Of a stretch of DNA of 64,000 nt, positions 41,554 through 50,540 are shown piece after piece. Every line of letters begins with the position of its first letter. The stretch's first letter is position 1. The position numbers were made by a program, and so were the translations under genes. The DNA is from Marinomonas balearica. Lineage in GTDB: Bacteria > Pseudomonadota > Gammaproteobacteria > Pseudomonadales > Marinomonadaceae. Under the pieces are notes generated by a model, which was given only the letters and a program-made list of their open reading frames with translations, was not told the DNA's origin and did not search any database. Where the stretch lies: contig NZ_SNXC01000012.1 of NCBI RefSeq assembly GCF_004362145.1, positions 62,001 to 126,000 of the forward strand, given 5' to 3'.

Positions 41554-42552
41554 ATGATAATCAAAGGCAACTGTCAAATAGCAGGTATAGGTATTTACCT
41601 TCCAGAGCAAATTGTCACTTCTAAAGAGCTGATGCGAGAAATCAAGTCAGAAGCAAACTATGGAATTTCTGAAAGCTGGTTGGACGACGTCGTAGGTATA
41701 AGTAACCGGCGAGTCGCTCGACGAGATGAGAAACCAAGTCACCTAGCAATAAAAGCCGCAGAAGAAGCTCTAAAAAACAGCGGTATCACCGCCAGTGAAA
41801 TAGACGTCGTTATTTTTTGCGGTATCAGTAGAGAATGGATAGAACCTGCTGTTGCACATAAAGTACAACATGAATTGGGCTGTACCAACGCAATTTGTTT
41901 CGACGTATCAAATGCATGCCATGGCTTTATGAATAGTATCCTAATTGCCAATAATTTAATGCAAGCAAGTGATGCTAAGTACGTTTTAGTTGTTACAGGA
42001 GAAGTGTCAACAGACATTACTTTTCACTATGTGGATAAACTAAAGGTAAAAGATGCGAGTCTAAAGAAAGAAATTGGAGCCCTCACATTAGGCGATGCTG
42101 GAGCAGCAATGGTGCTCCAACCAAGAGAAGGAGAGAGCGGTTTTCAGTTATTCAATTTTGCTACCAACGCTAAACACACAAACCTATGCAAAATCAGCGT
42201 CGCTGGAACTGGGGGTTATGAAGGGCAAATGTTAATGAGCCAAATAAGCTCAGAAATTGTCCAAATTCATTCCAACTTAATTCAGAGCACTTATTCGGCA
42301 CTGGATTGGAAGCCGGAAGATATTGAATTGTTTGTTTGTCACCAAGTTGGGGAAAAACCTCATCTAAGAATGAGCAAAATGGCTGGAGTACCCGCTAGTA
42401 TTGCACCAATTTCATATAAAGATTATGGTAACATTACTACAGCGACAATTCCGTTTAACCTTTATCAAGCCAACCCTAAAAAAGGACAGAAAGCGCTAAT
42501 AGGTGGGACAGGAAGTGGGCTGACGATTAGCCAAAGCGGAATAATTTTTTAA
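41554..42552 (+). CDS. Stand-alone KAS III-like 3-oxoacyl synthase
   Basis: A 332-residue thiolase-fold ketosynthase that would condense an acyl thioester with a malonyl unit. The Cys-His-Asn triad is intact: C122 in SNACHGF, H263 in FVCHQVGEKPH and N293 in YGNITTATIPF. CGGAG precedes the chosen ATG. No fatty-acid synthesis gene is nearby; instead two membrane HTH proteins follow at once (9-base gap). Relatives such as PqsD, DarB or PpyS make signals or secondary metabolites, so a signal-making role is plausible but inferred. Confidence 0.85.
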   Translation: MIIKGNCQIAGIGIYLPEQIVTSKELMREIKSEANYGISESWLDDVVGISNRRVARRDEKPSHLAIKAAEEALKNSGITASEIDVVIFCGISREWIEPAVAHKVQHELGCTNAICFDVSNACHGFMNSILIANNLMQASDAKYVLVVTGEVSTDITFHYVDKLKVKDASLKKEIGALTLGDAGAAMVLQPREGESGFQLFNFATNAKHTNLCKISVAGTGGYEGQMLMSQISSEIVQIHSNLIQSTYSALDWKPEDIELFVCHQVGEKPHLRMSKMAGVPASIAPISYKDYGNITTATIPFNLYQANPKKGQKALIGGTGSGLTISQSGIIF

Positions 42553-42561
42553 GGATATAAA

Positions 42562-43449
42562 ATGATCTGGATGCTGCCATCAGCCATCGCTCTATCGATA
42601 AAGTGCTTTTTATTCTTCTACTCTAATGTAGTCAAACAAAAGTACTTTTTCTATTTTTTGGTGGCAGCATTCTCTTTAAACTTGTCGGAATTATTAGGCT
42701 TTTTCCGATTCGGCTACGACTTGATTTTTCTAAAGCTTTACTACTGTTCTGCAGTCTCAACGCTACTGTTTATATCTCTTACCTGCTCAGAAATATCAGA
42801 AAGTAGGCGTATCATACCTCCAATCATTTCAATGATTACAGCATGTATGCTTGCGTCGGCAATATTATTTAGTAATCAGATCATTTCTGACTACGTCATT
42901 TTAGACAACAATACCGCTACTAGAGTCGCTGGAGAATACTATTTTCTTTTTCAGCTATACGCAGTGGGTGCTATATCACTATCGATATTCCTTCTAGTTA
43001 AAAATAGTATCCGTCGTCGAGGAGACCTAACTGGGAAAAGATGCTTTATCGCCCTTATTGCGATGCTACCGCTATTTCTAATAGTCCCATTGGTTATTAC
43101 TCTGATGCAGCTTGGCTATAAAATCAATGCTGCAGGCTTCTTTTCCCTGTCAACGTGTTTCATGTTGTTCGTGTTTATATCTCTAAACGACAAACACAAA
43201 CTCTTCACTATGATGAGATTTATCCCCTACTCTAGAGAAAGAAAATTCCACTTAGAACTTAAGGCTCTGTTGATGAAATTCTCTCTCCCAGCATCCGGTA
43301 CGAGTGTTGATATGAAAAAGCTCATAAAAGAGATAGAAGAGCTCGTCGTGAAGCACACTAGCCAATATTTCAACACTCAAAAAGAGGTCGCCAAAATCCT
43401 AAATATTTCAGAAAGTAGCCTTAGCCGTAAACTCCCAAAGAAAGAGTAA
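42562..43449 (+). CDS. Multi-pass membrane protein with C-terminal Fis-type HTH (copy 1)
   Basis: A 295-residue protein with about seven hydrophobic segments (residues 1-213) resembling the 7TM input region of some histidine kinases, then a cytosolic helical linker (about 214-265) and a terminal helix-turn-helix TQKEVAKILNISESSLSRKL like the Fis/NtrC C terminus. This would be a membrane-embedded one-component regulator. It starts 9 bases after the ketosynthase, in the same AT-rich block. Confidence 0.75.
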   Translation: MIWMLPSAIALSIKCFLFFYSNVVKQKYFFYFLVAAFSLNLSELLGFFRFGYDLIFLKLYYCSAVSTLLFISLTCSEISESRRIIPPIISMITACMLASAILFSNQIISDYVILDNNTATRVAGEYYFLFQLYAVGAISLSIFLLVKNSIRRRGDLTGKRCFIALIAMLPLFLIVPLVITLMQLGYKINAAGFFSLSTCFMLFVFISLNDKHKLFTMMRFIPYSRERKFHLELKALLMKFSLPASGTSVDMKKLIKEIEELVVKHTSQYFNTQKEVAKILNISESSLSRKLPKKE

Positions 43450-43578
43450 GCTTCACTTCATCAATGTTCAGCACGCTATGGTAGTTCTTATTCGATCAAA
43501 GCAACAAATAAAAACTATCTTTCTATTTTCGTTAGCGTCAATCTAAGCTCATTCGGACAGCATTAAAAGGAGTTAGCA

Positions 43579-44463
43579 ATGCTCTGGATCATTCCCTCAT
43601 TGACAGTACTACTCATAAAAATCTTTTTATTTTTTCAACCTGTCGTAAGGAAACAAAAATACCTTTTGTTTTTTTTGATCTCTACATTTTTTCTTAGTAT
43701 TTTCGAACTTATCGGTTTTTTCAGACTTGGCTATGATTTACTAGTTTTAAAACTATACTATTGCACTGCCATTTTCACGGTCTTGCACCTTGCATTAATC
43801 AGTGCAGAAATTGCCAGAACTGCTCGTTTCCTAAGAGCGAAAGTACTACTATTTTTGGCGTTTTCTTTAACCGCGATAATCCTTTTTTCCAATAGAATAG
43901 TTGCAGATTACACCATCATGCCGAACTCCTCTATTACACGCGTAACAGGAGATTTATACTATATATTCCAAATATATGCGTTGACTCTATTAATTGTATC
44001 TTTGGCAATTTTAATAAAAAGTACCGTTGAGCAGAGAGAAACCATTGCAAGAAAAAGATGTATCATCGTACTAATTGCACTTTGTCCGGCAATCGTAGCT
44101 GCTGTTGTCGTGATGTGCCTGATGGAAATGGGCTTTCAAATAAACATGGCAGTCATTTTATCCGTTACAATTTGCTTTATGCTTTTGATATTTCGAGGAA
44201 ACTACGACGAACACGATGTATTTAGAACAATGAAATACATCCCCTTTTCCAGTGAACGTGCGTTTTACTTAAAGCTTAAATCACTGTCTAAAAAACTGTC
44301 TCTTCCTGCTACAGGCGAAAGTGTCAATATAAAAGAAGCGCTAAAAGAAGTAGAAGAGTTGGTTGTGAAGAATGCCAATCAGTACTTTGATACACAGAAG
44401 GAAGTCGCAAAAGCCCTCAATATTTCTGAAAGCAGTCTCAGCCGGAAATTACCAAAAAAGTAG
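43579..44463 (+). CDS. Multi-pass membrane protein with C-terminal Fis-type HTH (copy 2)
   Basis: A 294-residue paralogue of the preceding gene, similar along the whole length (FFRLGYDLLVLKLYYC versus FFRFGYDLIFLKLYYC) and nearly identical in the HTH (TQKEVAKALNISESSLSRKL). The membrane part differs more than the HTH, suggesting shared DNA targets but different inputs. An AAAGGAG site precedes the ATG; the 129-base gap may hold a separate promoter. Confidence 0.75.
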   Translation: MLWIIPSLTVLLIKIFLFFQPVVRKQKYLLFFLISTFFLSIFELIGFFRLGYDLLVLKLYYCTAIFTVLHLALISAEIARTARFLRAKVLLFLAFSLTAIILFSNRIVADYTIMPNSSITRVTGDLYYIFQIYALTLLIVSLAILIKSTVEQRETIARKRCIIVLIALCPAIVAAVVVMCLMEMGFQINMAVILSVTICFMLLIFRGNYDEHDVFRTMKYIPFSSERAFYLKLKSLSKKLSLPATGESVNIKEALKEVEELVVKNANQYFDTQKEVAKALNISESSLSRKLPKK

Positions 44464-44503
44464 AGATAACTCTCTACAGCCTCCGGCTGAGCACTTGAAC
44501 TGG

Positions 44504-44701
44504 TTATTCTTTGGTTTCGACGTTATTCAGGTCTTTATAGACTTTGGTTATTTCGCGCAGCTCCTTCATCTGATCGCCAAATTGACGACAAGGAGAACAC
44601 ATTGCCGTATGCATACCTAACGACAGCTTTTCCTTAGTGGAGAGTTTACGGTCAAGGCGCTCGGATAGCATCTGAGTGGCTTCTGTACACTTCATCATCA
44701 T
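44504..44701 (-). CDS. Zinc-finger anti-sigma factor
   Basis: A 65-residue protein of the zf-HC2 (ZAS) type, with the HxxxCxxC motif in HTAMCSPCRQF and a short C-terminal helix. It would hold the adjacent ECF sigma factor inactive. ATG overlaps the sigma TGA (ATGATGATG), and GGAGG lies 8 bases upstream, so the two are translationally coupled. Confidence 0.85.
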   Translation of the reverse strand: MMMKCTEATQMLSERLDRKLSTKEKLSLGMHTAMCSPCRQFGDQMKELREITKVYKDLNNVETKE

Positions 44702-45327
44702 TGTTTTGCCTCCGACTGATACCAGCAATCTTCAAGACATTCGCGTAGTCGCAAACGCGCTCGATATAACGTCACATTAAGGTGGCTAACAGTCACTTCT
44801 TCATTTGCGCAAATTTCTGGCGTTTCCATTTCAAGAAATTCTCGCATCATAAATAAGCGGCTGTATCGCTCTGGTAGTTCGTTTAGGCAAGCGTCGAACA
44901 CGCGCCAAAAATGGTTGTTTTCCACACCATGGTCAGGGTCATCCCACTTTTGAGGGCGTTCGCTTTTATTCCAATGTCCATTTTTTGCAAACAGCACATC
45001 CATTAACGCATCGCCGTTTAGGTTTTCGCCTTCTTCAAGCTGGCTCGCTGCAGTATGTCGTTTTTCTTTTCTTAGCAGATCAATGAGTTTGTTTTTCAAT
45101 ATTGAGAAAACCCATGTTTTGAACGCCGCTTTTCCCGTAAAACGATCGATGTGTTGGTAGGCCGCAAGCATAGCTTCTTGCACTGCGTCTTCAGCTAGTC
45201 CTTCGTCCCTCACTTGCAGGCGCGCAAACTTAATCATCTGATTGCGCAGTTCCTGCATATAAATAGGGTCACTAAAAGTACCAACAGAGGAAAATTCCCC
45301 TTCATTTTTGGATAACGCTGATTCCAT
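44698..45327 (-). CDS. ECF-family RNA polymerase sigma factor
   Basis: A 209-residue sigma factor with region 2 (LAEDAVQEAMLAAYQHIDRF, AAFKTWVFSILKNKLIDLLR), a long linker, and region 4 (CLNELPERYSRLFMMREFLE, then TVSHLNVTLYRARLRLRECL). It has the arrangement of sigma factors that sit near DUF692/DUF2282 operons. It shares a promoter motif with the bufferin precursor 4 kb away, so it probably controls both. Confidence 0.9.
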   Translation of the reverse strand: MESALSKNEGEFSSVGTFSDPIYMQELRNQMIKFARLQVRDEGLAEDAVQEAMLAAYQHIDRFTGKAAFKTWVFSILKNKLIDLLRKEKRHTAASQLEEGENLNGDALMDVLFAKNGHWNKSERPQKWDDPDHGVENNHFWRVFDACLNELPERYSRLFMMREFLEMETPEICANEEVTVSHLNVTLYRARLRLRECLEDCWYQSEAKQ

Positions 45328-45359
45328 AGTAAATCTCGGCCTGTCGTTTTATTCAAAGA

Positions 45360-45388
45360 TTAGACGAAGCATTTGAGAAGTTATTACA
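45360..45388 (-). promoter_or_regulatory. Candidate autoregulated ECF promoter of the sigma gene
   Basis: Minus-strand TGTAATAAC (45388-45380), a 13-base spacer, and CGTCTAA (45366-45360) lie 33 bases before the sigma ATG. The -35-like half also forms an inverted repeat with a plus-strand copy at 45405-45413. The match to the element before the bufferin precursor supports autoregulation. Confidence 0.6.
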
Positions 45389-45465
45389 AAATAATAATTT
45401 TTTATGTAATAACACCTATCAATTACCTATTTAGAGCGCGCTAGATCAAATTGGTTCCGTCGCTT

Positions 45466-46011
45466 TTAGTCCGATGACGCGGCTTCGGCAAGGTATTCAT
45501 CTTTTAATTTGACGTAGTTAAGGCCACTGTATCTAAAGTATTCTATTTCTTTTTCAGTTAAAGCGCGGGCTTGCTTTGCTGGCGATCCTAAATATAAGTA
45601 CCCTGATTCAAGACGCTTGCCTGGGGGAACTAAAGAGCCCGCCCCGACTATGACCTCGTCTTCAATTACGGCGCCGTCTAATATAGTAGAACCCATACCC
45701 ACCAATACTTTGTTGCCAATCGTACAACCATGAAGCATGGCCATATGACCCACAGTGACATCATCTCCGATCTCTAAAGGGAAACCATCAGGGTTGTACG
45801 TGCTGCCATGAGTTATGTGTAAACAAGAGTTGTCCTGAATACTGGTACGCTTGCCGATACGGATGCGATGCATATCGCCTCGTATCGCAACCAAAGGCCA
45901 CACTGAGCTGTCTTCGCCAATTTCCACATCGCCTATAACTACGGCACTGTCATCAACCCATACACGCGCTCCTAGAGTAGGTGTATGACCTCGGAATGCT
46001 TTCATTACCAT
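45466..46011 (-). CDS. Gamma-carbonic anhydrase family protein (YrdA-like)
   Basis: A 181-residue left-handed beta-helix protein with hexapeptide repeats. The zinc-binding histidines are visible in HITHGSTYN and VGHMAMLHGCTIG. Such proteins are annotated as gamma-carbonic anhydrases or YrdA, though activity varies. The ATG preceded by AGGAG is chosen. It is divergent from prlC, a common neighbour. Confidence 0.9.
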   Translation of the reverse strand: MVMKAFRGHTPTLGARVWVDDSAVVIGDVEIGEDSSVWPLVAIRGDMHRIRIGKRTSIQDNSCLHITHGSTYNPDGFPLEIGDDVTVGHMAMLHGCTIGNKVLVGMGSTILDGAVIEDEVIVGAGSLVPPGKRLESGYLYLGSPAKQARALTEKEIEYFRYSGLNYVKLKDEYLAEAASSD

Positions 46012-46260
46012 CTTCAACTCCTGCTTTTTTATTAGATCAATTACATTTCAGACATTGAAATTACCACAAGACCACATATGTTATTAAACATAACCTGTGA
46101 TACATATGATCATTGATTGTTATCTGTGTTATTCAGCCGATGTATATTTGGCCAACAACGACAGTACGCCACTTTCAGTTTTCTAATATGATCAACGCCA
46201 ACCTACACAGATCTGCGCTGACGATGCGCCTGTCGAACTATTTAAAAAGGATACCATGTT

Positions 46261-48294
46261 ATGTCTGAGTCCGTCTGGAGCGCGACTACCCTGCCTCAGT
46301 TTACAAAAGTCGATCCCTCTAAAATCGAATCGCAACTTGATGCTATTTTAGAAAAGAATCGATCAGCTCTCGCCGAGTGTCTAGAAAACATAGACAAACC
46401 GAGTTGGGATAACTTGATCATGGTATTGGATGAACAGGATGATGAACTCAGTCAGTTCTGGTCTCCTGTCAGCCACCTTAATTCAGTGCAGAATACGCCT
46501 GAAATTCGAGAGGCTTACAATGCATGCATTCCTAAACTCACTCAATACTATACGGAAATTGGTCAAAACCGTGCCTTGTACGATGCTTATAAAGCCCTTG
46601 AAGTGAGCGACTCAGCAGCGACCCATTCTCAGGCTCAAAAAGAATCATTAAAACAAGCCATCCGAGGGCTTGAGCTATCAGGTGTCGGTTTAGATGGCGA
46701 GAAAAAAGAACGTTACGGAGACATCTGCCAGCGCCTATCTGAACTTACAACCAAGTTTGGAGAGAACGTATTGGATGCGACTCAAGCTTGGACGAAATTG
46801 ATCACCGATGAGGGCAAACTCGCTGGGCTTCCGGACTCCGCTCTGGCGCAAGCGAAACAAATGGCCGAAGCAAAAGGTCATGACGAAGGGTGGCTGTTCA
46901 CTTTGGATTTCCCATCTTATATGCCCGTGTTAAGTTACTCTGATAATGCCGCACTTCGAGAAGAAATGTATACGGCTTACGCGACACGAGCGTCTAAATT
47001 GAGCAATGAGGGTAAATTCGATAACAGCCCTTTAATTGACGAAATCCTTTCTCTACGTCATGAAAAAGCCCATATTCTTGGATTCGAGAACTACGGCGAA
47101 CTATCTGTAGCCACAAAGATGGCCGACAGTGGTGACCAAGTCATAGCATTTCTTAATGACCTCGCTGAAAAATCAAAGCCATCCGCTCAACTCGACCTTG
47201 ATCAACTCAAGACCTACGCAAAAGAAGAACACGGTTTAGAGGACTTAAACGCTTGGGATTTGGGATATTACTCAGAAAAATTACGTCAGCATAAATACTC
47301 TATCTCTCAAGAAGCATTACGTCCCTACTTCCCAATCAACAAAGTACTAGGTGGTTTGTTCCACGTCGCTGAGACTTTGTTTGATATCGAAATTCGTGAA
47401 GAGTCAGGCTTTGATACTTATCATAAAGACGTTCAGATGTTTACCATTGCAAAGAACGGTCAAGATGTCGCTCGTTTCTATTTAGATCCATTCGCTCGTG
47501 AAGGAAAACGTGGCGGTGCATGGATGGACGAATGTCGTGTCCGTCGCCGCTTAAGCGACAACCAGTTGCAACTCCCAGTGGCTTACTTAGTCTGTAACTT
47601 TACGCCACCAATTGGGGATAAACCTGCATTGCTGACACACAATGAGGTCACCACGTTATTCCACGAATTCGGCCACGGTATCCATCATATGTTAACTCAG
47701 GTAGAGGTGCCGTCTGTTTCGGGTATAAACGGTGTAGCATGGGATGCGGTCGAGTTACCCAGCCAATTTATGGAAAACTGGTGCTGGGAGCCTGAAGCGC
47801 TCGCTTACATTGCATCGCATCACGAAACGGGTGAGCCTTTACCACAAGATTTGTTAGACAAAATGTTAGCGGCGAAAAACTTTCAATCTGCCATGCAAAT
47901 GGTGCGACAACTTGAGTTCTCATTGTTCGATTTCCAAATTCATAAAGAGTATGAGACAGGCCTCGACGTTCAAGCAGTGATTAACGAGGTAAGAGCGACT
48001 GTTTCGGTAACAACACCGCCCGCGTTTAACCGTTTTCAAAATAGTTTCTCTCATATTTTTGCTGGAGGTTATGCCGCGGGATATTACAGTTACAAGTGGG
48101 CAGAAGTTTTGTCGGCGGATGCCTTTTCGAAGTTTGAAGAAGACGGTATTTTTAATACTGAAACAGGCGCTCACTTCCGTGATACCATATTGGCAAATGG
48201 CGGTTCTCAACCTGCGGCAGACCTTTTCAAAGCTTTCCGCGGCCGTGAGCCAAGCGTCGACGCTCTTCTAAGACACAGTGGCATCGCCGCATAA
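46261..48294 (+). CDS. prlC: Oligopeptidase A
   Basis: Cytosolic M3 zinc metallopeptidase that degrades short peptides, including cleaved signal peptides. The 677-residue protein has the zinc motif HEFGHGIHHML and downstream Glu in SGINGVAWDAVELPSQF, with AGGYAAGYYSYKWAEVLSAD near the C terminus. Length is normal. It is followed by yheV, as in many gammaproteobacteria. Confidence 0.96.
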   Translation: MSESVWSATTLPQFTKVDPSKIESQLDAILEKNRSALAECLENIDKPSWDNLIMVLDEQDDELSQFWSPVSHLNSVQNTPEIREAYNACIPKLTQYYTEIGQNRALYDAYKALEVSDSAATHSQAQKESLKQAIRGLELSGVGLDGEKKERYGDICQRLSELTTKFGENVLDATQAWTKLITDEGKLAGLPDSALAQAKQMAEAKGHDEGWLFTLDFPSYMPVLSYSDNAALREEMYTAYATRASKLSNEGKFDNSPLIDEILSLRHEKAHILGFENYGELSVATKMADSGDQVIAFLNDLAEKSKPSAQLDLDQLKTYAKEEHGLEDLNAWDLGYYSEKLRQHKYSISQEALRPYFPINKVLGGLFHVAETLFDIEIREESGFDTYHKDVQMFTIAKNGQDVARFYLDPFAREGKRGGAWMDECRVRRRLSDNQLQLPVAYLVCNFTPPIGDKPALLTHNEVTTLFHEFGHGIHHMLTQVEVPSVSGINGVAWDAVELPSQFMENWCWEPEALAYIASHHETGEPLPQDLLDKMLAAKNFQSAMQMVRQLEFSLFDFQIHKEYETGLDVQAVINEVRATVSVTTPPAFNRFQNSFSHIFAGGYAAGYYSYKWAEVLSADAFSKFEEDGIFNTETGAHFRDTILANGGSQPAADLFKAFRGREPSVDALLRHSGIAA

Positions 48295-48347
48295 ATCATC
48301 AGGCCTCTCTGAAAAGCACTTTTTCAGAGAGGCGTACGAGGTACACA

Positions 48348-48608
48348 ATGACGACTAAACGCTTTATTGCAGGCGCTGTTTGCCCACGCTGCAGTGAAAT
48401 GGATAAAATTCGCGCATGGAGAGATGACGAAGAAGAAAAGCAATACCGAGAGTGTGTTGCATGCGGTTATCAGGATGAGCAATCGACAAAAGTACAAGCT
48501 CAATCAATAGAGATCCCTACTCGAGTCAATCAGCCACACTCTGCTCAACCCGAAGCGGAAGCCACCGTGATCAATTTTATTCCGAATCCGAGCACAACCA
48601 AACACTAG
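48348..48608 (+). CDS. yheV: YheV-family putative zinc-ribbon protein
   Basis: An 86-residue protein with two CxxC pairs, in AVCPRCSEMD and CVACGYQDEQ, forming a probable zinc ribbon. The first half matches the YheV/DUF2387 pattern; function unknown. It is 53 bases after prlC and ends at a bidirectional terminator. Confidence 0.85.
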   Translation: MTTKRFIAGAVCPRCSEMDKIRAWRDDEEEKQYRECVACGYQDEQSTKVQAQSIEIPTRVNQPHSAQPEAEATVINFIPNPSTTKH

Positions 48609-48626
48609 TAATCTATCACGAGAAAT

Positions 48627-48665
48627 AAACAAAGCCACTTCGGATTGCTCGAAATGGCTTTGTTT
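48627..48665. terminator. Bidirectional terminator between yheV and rsmC
   Basis: An 11-bp perfect stem AAACAAAGCCA/TGGCTTTGTTT with flanking A and T residues separates the convergent genes. Confidence 0.85.
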
Positions 48666-48695
48666 AGATCTGCACTCACAGCGTCAATGAAGCCG

Positions 48696-49757
48696 TTATT
48701 TTTTGGGCTGCCTTGCATGATAAACAGCGAAACCTCTATCACGCTCTAATCGCGTGTGACCACCCAACGCAGCGTCTAACATAGGCGAATACCGTAAGAA
48801 ATCATTAGCGACAACAAAAAGCTCACCGTTTAACGTTAAGTGCTGCTTCACGCCAATAAAGAAACGCTCGGCAACACTGTAATCTGTACTGATTCCTGTA
48901 TGGAATGGAGGGTTTGTAATCACATAATTAAAGCGTCCTTTCACTTCTTTAAGGCCATTAGAAGCAAGCGCGGTCAAAGCCTCTGTTGCGCCATTCGCCT
49001 CAAACGTGAGCTGCGTCGCTTTCAGCGCTAACGCACTGTCATCCAACGAGGTTACATTCGCTCCAGTATGCTTATGAAGCCACATTGAAATAACCCCATC
49101 CCCACAGCCGAAATCTAAGATACGCGCCTGATTCACGCCAGACATAAAGCGGTGTTTAGACAATTGGTCCAGTAACAGCTCAGTGCCTTTGTCTAACTTC
49201 CCATGCCCAAAGACGCCAGGAATGCTGCACAAAGTAAAAGAACAGCCAGCGACGTCTTGTTCCCAACGCGTTATCCAATCCTCAAAGGCAAAGGCCTTTG
49301 CATCCTCTGTTTTTTGCGCTTGATACAGTAAGCAGTGCTTTGCACCATCATGCTTGCCAACGGCAGAAAGAGGCGCCGATAGCTTTTTCACAGACGACTT
49401 CACACCGCTCTTATTGTCGCCTACCAACCAAACAAAACCACCGATTTTGAGTGTAGGCAATACACAAGCTAACAAATAGGTTAAAAGCTCTTTTGCCTTT
49501 GGCTGATAAATAATAATGTGGTCAAACTGATCTGATTCATTCTGTTGAACCCAGTGCGCCGTAAATTGCAGTTTCGCGTCGTTCATTCCTAGGTGACTAA
49601 GACCATCAAACACAGTGCGAGACTGGCACCATGCAAAAACATCACTTTGTTGAGACAGCAATACAGGAAAGTCATCTTCGGGGTTCGCAACCAAAACCTT
49701 CCCGTTTAGTTGATCTAAGGAACGTTCAAGTAATTGGCTTGGCGGATTAAGATTCAT
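48696..49757 (-). CDS. rsmC: 16S rRNA (guanine-1207-N2)-methyltransferase
   Basis: Modifies G1207 of 16S rRNA in the small subunit. The 353-residue protein has the duplicated methyltransferase architecture of RsmC; the active C-terminal half shows the SAM site RILDFGCGDGVISMWL and the catalytic NPPFHTG. It overlaps the upstream gene by 11 bases. Confidence 0.93.
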   Translation of the reverse strand: MNLNPPSQLLERSLDQLNGKVLVANPEDDFPVLLSQQSDVFAWCQSRTVFDGLSHLGMNDAKLQFTAHWVQQNESDQFDHIIIYQPKAKELLTYLLACVLPTLKIGGFVWLVGDNKSGVKSSVKKLSAPLSAVGKHDGAKHCLLYQAQKTEDAKAFAFEDWITRWEQDVAGCSFTLCSIPGVFGHGKLDKGTELLLDQLSKHRFMSGVNQARILDFGCGDGVISMWLHKHTGANVTSLDDSALALKATQLTFEANGATEALTALASNGLKEVKGRFNYVITNPPFHTGISTDYSVAERFFIGVKQHLTLNGELFVVANDFLRYSPMLDAALGGHTRLERDRGFAVYHARQPKK

Positions 49758-50349
49758 AGGTAACAGATAACTCTTCAGAGGTTAGTTTGGTAATTCGATT
49801 TAAATATGGTGTAAGCAAAGTCGTATCGAGTTGTGTTTGAACGCGGGGGTAACGGGGAGACTGTCGGTCATTGACCACAACGCCACTCCACCCTTTTGTA
49901 TAGGATAAAAGATCTTCAAGAAAGGCATCATCGAATTCAAAGCAGCCAGTGAGTATCACATCAACATAGCTCAATGCGATGGGGCATTGTTGAGAAGGAA
50001 GTACGACGCAATCCGTGACGTATATCCAGTAAATGCCATCTGGCAGCTCTGTATCACCGTAAGCTTCAAGACGTTCTGGTGTAATTTGAACGCGTTGGTA
50101 GCCTTTTTCTCGTTCATCAAACAACTCAAATTGGTCTTCTGGCACTTCCACTAATACGCCATTACAGCAGCTTCCCTCTGCATTTATGACTGCGACAGAG
50201 CTCATGCCAAACTCGGGAGACATCACGGACCAATGTCGCTCATAACCAGTCAGTTTTACAGGCCAAACTTTCCCTGATTCACCCGTTTGAGCACGGCTTA
50301 TAGAATTTATCAGGCTGCCATAGCCTACAATGAAATGACGACAAACCAC
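49747..50349 (-). CDS. Gamma-glutamylcyclotransferase-like protein
   Basis: A 200-residue protein with the GGCT-fold substrate loop VGYGSLINS and a candidate catalytic Glu in LFDEREKGYQRV. Family members act on gamma-glutamyl peptides, but many are of unknown substrate. GTG start. It overlaps rsmC, and a palindromic repeat lies just upstream. Confidence 0.77.
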   Translation of the reverse strand: MVCRHFIVGYGSLINSISRAQTGESGKVWPVKLTGYERHWSVMSPEFGMSSVAVINAEGSCCNGVLVEVPEDQFELFDEREKGYQRVQITPERLEAYGDTELPDGIYWIYVTDCVVLPSQQCPIALSYVDVILTGCFEFDDAFLEDLLSYTKGWSGVVVNDRQSPRYPRVQTQLDTTLLTPYLNRITKLTSEELSVTYES

Positions 50350-50374
50350 GCTCGTTTTCTACCCTAGCTGTTAA

Positions 50375-50411
50375 GCGAGACCTTTGCTCGTGACTTCGTG
50401 TAAAGGTCTCT
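50375..50411. repeat. Palindromic repeat element, copy A
   Basis: A 37-base element with 9-bp terminal stem GAGACCTTT/AAAGGTCTC around CTCGTGACTTCGTG. A near-identical copy in opposite orientation lies at 51834-51871. It looks like a dispersed REP-like or MITE-like repeat. Confidence 0.75.
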
Positions 50412-50469
50412 ATATTAGCAGGCTCACATTACTATCTCGACACAGATCGATGTTCAGCAGCCCGACAGA

Positions 50470-50515
50470 AATTCGTCTCGTTAGCGAAATCACGATTTCG
50501 CTAACGAGACGAATT
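50470..50515. repeat. Perfect 46-base palindrome
   Basis: Two perfect 22-base arms (50470-50491 and 50494-50515) with only two central bases; each arm contains TTCGTCTCGTTAGCGAAAT or its complement. No T-run follows on either side. It would extrude as a very stable cruciform or RNA hairpin. Confidence 0.8.
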
Positions 50516-50540
50516 ATACCTTACAAACAGGTTTCAATCC

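Noticed and set aside
41554..42552. Ketosynthase as the housekeeping FabH
   Set aside because: No plsX, fabD, fabG or acpP neighbours, an AT-rich setting and two membrane regulators right behind it make this unlikely, though it cannot be excluded from sequence alone.
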